In this document: piece after piece, positions 17,353-22,147 of the stretch
Layout: each line of letters opens with the position of its first letter
How positions within the stretch are numbered: the stretch's first letter is position 1
Assembly: GCA_963575745.1 (NCBI GenBank)
Contig: CAUYUJ010020695.1
Span: 130,001-152,147, forward strand
Direction of reading: 5' to 3'
DNA length: 22,147 nucleotides
From: Prorocentrum cordatum
Taxonomy: Eukaryota; Sar; Dinophyceae; Prorocentrales; Prorocentraceae
Program-made: the position numbers and the translations under genes
The notes under the pieces: model-generated
Seen by the model: only the letters and a program-made list of their open reading frames with translations
Database searches by the model: none
Told to the model about the DNA's origin: nothing

Positions 17353-18070
17353 TCATCTGCAGCCCCCCGTGCACGGCATACCTTCTAAGAGTCGCGTTCC
17401 TCGGAATTGTAGCGTACATTGGATGGTAGATTTTATATCAAGCCAAACATGGGCCCGAAACCGATGGCAAACAAATGCCATGAGAAAGGCCTCGGCTTCC
17501 TCCTCTGCCACCTCAACCTCGTCCCCGAGGTTCTCATCCTCGAAGATGGCGTCGTCAGCCGCTTCGACCTCAGCCAGGGAGGCCTTACCAATGGCCGGCG
17601 GACGGGCCGATGGGATCTGCTTCTCCGTCAAATCCAGCATTGTCAAGGCATGCCCGATGCTGGAAGAGTCGGCGCGGCCGAGCGCGATCGCCCGGAGGTT
17701 AACCTTGTTCTGCTGCGTTATCGCGGCGCCCTCCACAGGGTAGCGCGCCCTGACGGCGTCCGGCAACACTAGACCGTGGGTCTCTGCCTCGGCGATCTGG
17801 GCGCCCCTCCTGAGGACGTAGTCCGTCACGGTGTCCCCTCTACGGATCACGTGGCCCAACAAAGCCAAGTTCTGCCCCCGGGCGCTCTCCATTCAGTATA
17901 GACAGGCGCGACATTAACTTAGCGAGTCCGTCCGATGTGTCGAGGGTCGAGCAAACCACATTGAACTTCGCCTGAAGCTCCACCGGATACGCGTCCACCA
18001 CCTTCGCCGCCTGCTGGTAGTCCTGATAGCCGGCGCGCTGAGACCATGCATTCAGGTTGTGTCGATACAA
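17353..18070 (-). pseudogene. retrotransposon gag-like fragment, frame-shifted
   Basis: The first frame (18070-17840) reads YQDYQQAAKVVDAYPVELQA and TLDTSDGLAKLMSRLSI. After a shift near 17888 the second frame reads GQNLALLGHVIRRGDTVTDY, AEAETHGLVLPDAVRARYPV, EGAAITQQNKVNLRAIALG and DLTEKQIPSARPPAIGKASL. It then becomes acidic (EVEAADDAIFEDENLGDEVE) and ends at 17353. The helical pattern with H-G-L-x-L-P-D and E-G-A-A-x-T-Q-Q-N-K is one I associate with Ty1/copia-type gag proteins in dinoflagellates. No zinc knuckle, protease, integrase or RT follows in the 1.3 kb downstream, so it is an orphan fragment. The upstream start is unclear. Confidence 0.55.
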
Positions 18071-18600
18071 ATCGAGATGTTCGAGGCCTAACCAAGCCAG
18101 GGGTGGCCCAAAGTCTCGGCTACGACTCGGCGTCGACGCCCAGCCTGTCTGAAACCAGTCGTCATCTCGCCAATCTTGCCACCCACTCGTTTGGGCACCA
18201 GCCTGGGTGCTCCGTCCATCTCTTCAACCCTCGAGGTCGCCAGTCGTCGTGCCAGCATCGGCCGCCCTCGCGGCGTAGGCGCTATCTGCTCCCCAGCCTC
18301 GCCACGCCGCCCGGCCACGCCCAGGCCGCGGTTCCAGCTTGCGCCGCGGCCGACCAAAGATCTGTGGCCAACAAACGGCCTGTACCTGCGTCCTGCGTCT
18401 GGTTCGTCCCGGCCGCGCCGGGAAGAGGTGCGTCCTGCGGTGAGCCGCTGCGCCCGCCGCCGTCTTCTCGCCCGCCGCACCAGCAGGGCCTCCACCGCCT
18501 CCCTCTGCCCCAATCTGCTGCCCTGGCCGTCCACCTTCACGAACCATCGCTCCGCTTAGCAACTGTTGGCGGTGGAGGTGGGAGGAGGGGCACTTTTTGG
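18071..18600. other. GC-rich stretch upstream of the gag-like fragment
   Basis: Long GC-driven open frames overlap on both strands here. Part of a minus frame just upstream (VEEMDGAPRLVPKRVGGKIG, about 18240-18180) could be more of the gag-like polyprotein, but nothing else supports it. I do not call a gene. Confidence 0.3.
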
Positions 18601-18666
18601 GGAGCAGCTCGATGGACAAGGGAGGGCATAAGGATCCGCTCGGTGCCTCGGGCGCATCTAAGCCAA

Positions 18667-18890
18667 AGAAGCTAGCACGGAAGGGGAGAAAGAGAGAGAG
18701 AGAGAAAGGATAACGACGAGGGGGGCTCGGAGGGAAAGGGGACAGGCGGAGGAGGAAAAGGCAAACGGAGGGAGGGAGAGAGGGAGGAAATGAGGCAGGG
18801 AGGGAGAGAGGGAGGGAGAGAGGGAGGGAGGGAGAGAAGGAGGGAGAAGGAGGAGGGGGAGGGGGAGGGGGAGCAGTAGAGGAGAGGAGG
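18667..18890. repeat. GGGA/GA purine-rich tract
   Basis: The plus strand is nearly all purine, with AGAGAG, GGGAGGGAGAGA and GGGGGAGGGGGA motifs. Pro/Ser/Leu-rich minus-strand ORFs are repeat translations. Confidence 0.9.
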
Positions 18891-19096
18891 AGGCTGCTGG
18901 GAGGTGGATCGCCCGAAAGTGAATTACGGGAAAGGGTTGCGACGTGGCCCTGGCTGACCTGGTTGCCTGACACCCGACAATGTGAAGTCCCCAATGCGTT
19001 GCCCAAAGGAAGGCTGGACCCTTTCCCCAGGAACACCTTTTTGTCCCAGGTCCGTTTTTGATAGTCCGGGGCCCAGGACGCTTGAATTGGGAATGA

Positions 19097-19390
19097 GGAT
19101 GAAGAGGAAGAAGGAGGAGGCGGAGAAGGAGGAGGAGGCGGAGAAGGAGGAGGAGGAGGACGAGGTGGGAGGGGACACGCAGGAAAAGAGGGAGGCTGCC
19201 ACGCGGAGCCGCCGAGCGCACCTCTCGCGCGCCCGGCGGCGGCTTGCGCTCCACAAAGGGGTGGCGCGCGCCCGCGGGGCGCCTTTCGTAGCCAAGCGGC
19301 TGCATGAGGAGGACGGTGCGGGGCGAGGGGGGATGGAGAGAGGTGGGAGGAGAAGGAAGACGAGGAGGAGGAGGAGGAGGACATCAACGA
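19097..19390. repeat. GAG/AAGGAGG purine tracts flanking a GC-rich insert
   Basis: Purine tracts at 19097-19170 and 19325-19382 flank about 150 bp of GC-rich sequence. No gene is recognised. Confidence 0.8.
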
Positions 19391-19504
19391 TGTTGGAATA
19401 AACCCTCCCCCCACGATCCCTCCCCATAGGCCCCAAAACGGTTCATTTCCACTGAAGGATCCGTCTTGTTGGGAGACAAAACAACCCATTGAAGACCCTG
19501 AAGC

Positions 19505-19680
19505 GTGCAAAAACACCATTATCGACACTCCACCGCCGCGAATCAACATTACTGCTGCGTTTGGCGATCCAGAATCGTGCCAAAACACCATTCCTGCGAC
19601 ACCAACACCGCGAATCAACCAAACTGTCGCGCCCTCACAATCCGGAGTTCTTCCCAAACACCATTTCTGGCACGTGGACC
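19505..19680. repeat. 72-73-bp direct repeat, about 2.5 units
   Basis: AAACACCATT recurs at about 19510, 19582 and 19655, each followed by CNGCGACAC or similar and CCGCGAATCAAC. The sequence is unrelated to the 73-bp arrays at 13.6 and 14.6 kb despite the similar period. Confidence 0.75.
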
Positions 19681-20230
19681 ATGTGAATACGTGAAGCCTT
19701 CAATCCGTGAAGCTCTTGCAACGCTTTTGAACGCGAAGGCACGCGATGCTAAGGCAAGAGCCACATTTTGAAAACCACCTGCACTCAATCCGTGAAGGCC
19801 CTGCAATGTTTAAAACGAATGCGCGCGGCGCTGGGGCGAGAGCCACATTTTCTGGAAACCGCCCGCCTTCAATCCGACAAATCGTTTGCAGCGTTTTGGA
19901 ACGAATGCGCGCGGCGCCACAGCGAAAACAACATGTTGAAAACGAACCGCCCTCAATCCGTGAAGCGGTTGCTCATCTTTAAAACGAGTGCGCGCGGCGC
20001 TGAAGCGAAAACAGCATTTCGAAAACCAACCGCGCTTAATACGTCGATCTCTAGCAATTGTGTTAAAGCGAACGCGCCCGATGCCGAGACGAGGGCCGCC
20101 TTTTGAAAACCACAAGCCCTCGGTCCGTGAAGTGTTTGCGAACTGTTCAAGCGAGCGCGCGCGATGCTCAGCGAGGGCCACAAGTTGAAGCCACCCGCCA
20201 TCCATATGTGAAATTGTTGCCACTGTTGAG
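19681..20230. repeat. 84-bp diverged minisatellite, 6-7 units
   Basis: Each unit has a TCAATCCGTGAAG-like segment, a GAATGCGCGCGGCGCTG-like core, and GAGCCACATTTTGAAAACCA. Unit starts (GAAAACCA-like) fall near 19770, 19856, 19937, 20021, 20105 and 20187, a spacing of 82-86 bp. Divergence is high, so the array is old or subject to indels. Confidence 0.85.
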
Positions 20231-20337
20231 GAGCCAGGGTCTTAAAAGTGAACAATATCCCGCGACGCGCCCGCCCCGCTGTTTCGACCAGCCCTGAGGA
20301 GGCGCGACAGGGAGGATTGCTAAACTAGGGAGAAGCA

Positions 20338-20412
20338 TGGTGGAGGAGGAGGAGGAGACGGAGGAGGGGGAGGAAGAGGAGGAGGAGGAGGAGGAGGAGG
20401 AGGAGGAGGAGT
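20338..20412. repeat. GGA/GAG microsatellite
   Basis: Purine-rich GAG triplets on plus, lying just 3' of the LINE remnant in its transcriptional sense. Confidence 0.95.
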
Positions 20413-20514
20413 GAGAAGACGGAACGCAAGAGGAAGAGGAGGACATTCTGGACATTCTGGACAATGAGGGCCCATGGGCAGCCACAAGAGTGATATCACA
20501 CAACATGTACAAGC

Positions 20515-20935
20515 ACTATGCGAGCACACTGATGACAACAAAAAGAGAGCAATATTGAGAGCTGCAAATGTTGACGACTCGACACATCAGGTCGACCCCA
20601 TCTGTGTTTAAGAGTACGAAGAGGGACTGGGGGGCGGAATCGATCAGCAACTCAAAGCTCCTGCCATCGCGCAGCTGACCAGGTCTCGCACGGCGGGCCT
20701 CCTATGAGTCCTATAGCACGGCCTGATCTCAGGATTACATCCCACTTCTGCACAATATCTGCACGTGTCAGGTCACCATTCACCGCATCACAAGCCACAT
20801 CGCAGGAAAGGATAATGACGGTCACGGGCCCATGGGCCAGCACACGCTCGAGCTCCTCTTGCACATCTCCCGTCCTCCGGGCTCCTGAGAACAGATGTAA
20901 AAGAAGGCAAGCGCAGCATGCTGTAGCGGTCGTGG
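20515..20935 (-). pseudogene. methyltransferase-like cassette at the LINE C-terminus
   Basis: One minus frame reads LLLHLFSGARRTGDVQEELE (LFSG as in motif I of C5 methyltransferases), VTVIILSCDVACDAVNGDLT (acidic and G-D-L-T positions like motifs II-III), then LIGGPPCETWSAARW with the motif IV Pro-Cys (Cys at 20688-20690). A TGA at 20652-20654 interrupts, but the same frame continues with VPLRTLKHRWGRPDVSSRQH and LQLSILLSF, matching the layout after the Pro-Cys motif in the cassette at 5440-6310. The stop makes this copy probably inactive. No ENP or C-x-Y-G segment is visible before the frame ends at about 20515, so it may also be truncated. Methyltransferase homology is an inference from motif order and spacing. 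Confidence 0.55.
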
Positions 20936-21664
20936 GCAGCGCTCAGCCGCTGGTCCGTCATAGGCTAGAGGTTCAAATTCATGCTCGTCTTCCAGTGGGG
21001 GCTCACAGTGGGGTACCTCACTCTGGACCTCAAAGATGGGCTCTGGGGCGTCCTCGTACTGGTATTCCATACTACGCATGACCTGCCAGGCGTCCACATA
21101 GGGCAACTGGGTGGCTCGGGGAGCATTCCGAGACCCAGGCGCTCGATAGGCAGGGGGCCAGGCCCCCCGTCGCATAGCCCCTTTTTGTCGGGCCTGTTTC
21201 CTCTCAGAAGCTTCCAGAGCACGCACCTCCTCCAAGACCTCCGAAGCCTCAGGGCTCAGGAACAGGAGGGCCGAAATGAAGCAATTAGGGTTGCCATGCG
21301 TCAGGTGATCAATACTTAGTTCCACAGAGCTGAACCTTATCAGACAGATAGGGCATGCACTACTGTGTATATATCTTGCGGCAACATCACGCTGCCTATG
21401 ATGAAGTCGGGCAATATGAGACTTGACTGCGGCACACTTCGGGGACAGGAACGGGCAAAACGGGCAGCGATGCACAACAGGCACAGGAGCCGGTCGCAGA
21501 GACAGATCTGGCGGGACTCCAATACTCGCAGCATGCTGACAACAACTCCTGCGTGCGTCGCTTGGCATCCTCGATACGGCTGGCCCAACGGATATGTGAT
21601 TCAATCCCAGATCTAACCAGGTTCTCCCCAGTGCCGCCCCCTCCCCATGATCTCCTTCTCCCAT
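20936..21664 (-). pseudogene. LINE C-terminal zinc-finger region
   Basis: The minus frame has HRCPFCPF with spacing C-x2-C-x12-H-x4-H, then ACPICLIRFSS with C-x2-C-x12-H-x2-H (about 21296-21466). These are two C2H2 fingers as commonly found after RT in LINEs, where they are thought to bind nucleic acid. An acidic, Ala-rich linker follows (LEEVRALEASERKQARQK, then FEVQSEVPHCEPPLEDEHEF) and leads into the methyltransferase-like cassette after a frame change. The first 45 codons of the open frame are probably not the true frame; an adjacent frame at about 21630-21540 reads SGIESHIRWASRIEDAKRRT, which fits better. Confidence 0.65.
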
Positions 21665-22110
21665 GGCCCAAGCTCCGAGAACGGACTTGGAAACTCACGA
21701 AGCCGAGAAACCCGAGCACGGAGCCATCTCAAATAATTCCAAACCATGTTGAACCACGAGTGCTTCGGCTCGGACGTAGCCCGAATCAACCCAAAGAGAG
21801 CCCCAGGAGCGTGCCTATGAAGACGAGTAAGATAGCGGAGACGGTGCCAGCGCATCATGATATCCACGTCGCACTTGTTAGCCAATGCCAAAATGGCCTG
21901 GTCTGTCTCAGCATCATCATCATAGGCCGGCCGTCCCAGCGCAGACCGATAGATGCGAATGATTCCAGCACGGCGCTTCTTAAACTGAGCAGCGGTAGGG
22001 TTCGGCCACGCAGCCGCGTTGTAGAGCCTGCCTGAGAATATCAGCACGTCGGACAGCTGCAGCTTATGCTGCACTGGAAGCTGAGGGTTCGGAAATACCG
22101 TCTGTCGTAG
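21613..22110 (-). pseudogene. LINE post-RT region, partial
   Basis: Reading leftward from about 22110, the minus frame gives RQTVFPNPQLPVQHKLQLSD, then LIFSGRLYNAAAWPNPTAAQ, a conserved block that follows RT in dinoflagellate LINEs (canonical R-L-L-Y-N-A-G-T-W-P). CDVDIMMRWHRLRYLTRLHR and HAPGALFGLIRATSE follow, then a Trp-rich segment (FNMVWNYLRWLRARVSRLRE). The frame is lost near 21620. The start codon near 22074 is not a real initiator; the protein continues beyond the window. Confidence 0.65.
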
Positions 22111-22147
22111 GGCCTGCAGCGACGACGACGTCGAGGAAACCCGATAG

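Larger units (their letters stand above)
20515..22147 (-). mobile_element. LINE (non-LTR) retrotransposon, 3' part, decayed
   Basis: Three minus-strand modules follow in the order expected at the C-terminus of dinoflagellate LINEs: the region after RT (KLQLSDVLIFSGRLYNAAAW), a pair of C2H2 zinc fingers, then a methyltransferase-like cassette. The RT and endonuclease would lie to the right, outside the window. Frame changes near 21620, 21550 and 20950 and an in-frame TGA at 20652-20654 show decay or assembly errors. A GGA tract and satellites follow the 3' end. No poly-A tail is obvious. Confidence 0.7.

Noticed and set aside
18224-19657. 477-codon minus ORF
   Set aside because: It is open because it crosses purine-rich and repeat DNA lacking stops on that strand. 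It has no domain, and its composition is Pro/Ser/Leu low complexity.
21887-21897. GCCAAAATGGC, like the core of the dinoflagellate spliced leader
   Set aside because: Only 11 bp match and they lie inside the LINE coding frame. The rest of the 22-nt leader is absent, so it is not a leader gene or relic.

Overview
The window looks like nuclear DNA of a dinoflagellate. It is GC-rich and crowded with micro- and minisatellites, it holds very few plausible host exons, and every protein I can recognise belongs to a retroelement family I know mainly from dinoflagellate genomes. All recognisable coding signal lies on the minus strand, which fits the unidirectional gene blocks usual in this group. No rRNA, tRNA or CRISPR array is visible. 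Domain names rest on motif reading, not on searches.

Layout. Positions 1-822 hold a minus-strand hypothetical protein that runs off the left edge; it has one in-frame TAG and a frame change at a C12 run. Positions 838-1240 are CAA/CAG and AT-rich low-complexity DNA. Positions 1251-5100 are non-coding and repeat-rich. They include a 167-bp foldback element (1817-1983) with 44-bp perfect terminal inverted repeats and a 6-bp target duplication, diverged hairpins, and ATCGAT-type minisatellites. From about 5440 to 11456 lies a minus-strand tyrosine-recombinase (DIRS-like) retrotransposon with the order gag-like region, reverse transcriptase, RNase H, tyrosine recombinase, methyltransferase-like cassette. 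It is broken by many frame changes and a TA microsatellite. It is bracketed by two direct copies of a roughly 105-bp block (5201-5308 and 12088-12188). A second 183-bp inverted-repeat element (11494-11676) has 40-bp perfect arms, a GGA-repeat core and a 5-bp target duplication.

Positions 12.2-15.9 kb are satellite territory. A composite segment of about 0.8-1 kb is present twice in tandem, each copy with its own 73-bp-period array. Positions 15.9-17.35 kb are the least repetitive stretch and hold only weak exon-like signals. Positions 17353-18070 carry a gag-like fragment on the minus strand. Positions 18.1-20.5 kb are purine-rich tracts and 73-bp and 84-bp repeats. Positions 20515-22147 hold the 3' part of a minus-strand LINE: post-RT region, two zinc fingers and a second methyltransferase-like cassette.

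The most interesting observation is that two unrelated retrotransposons here (tyrosine-recombinase type and LINE type) both end in what looks like the same C5-methyltransferase-like module. It has an LFAG/LFSG motif, a Pro-Cys motif inside PCSSW or PPCETW, and a conserved W-G-R-P-D segment. The first copy also has ENP and C-Q-x-G...K-R-T-R motifs. Both copies here are probably inactive.
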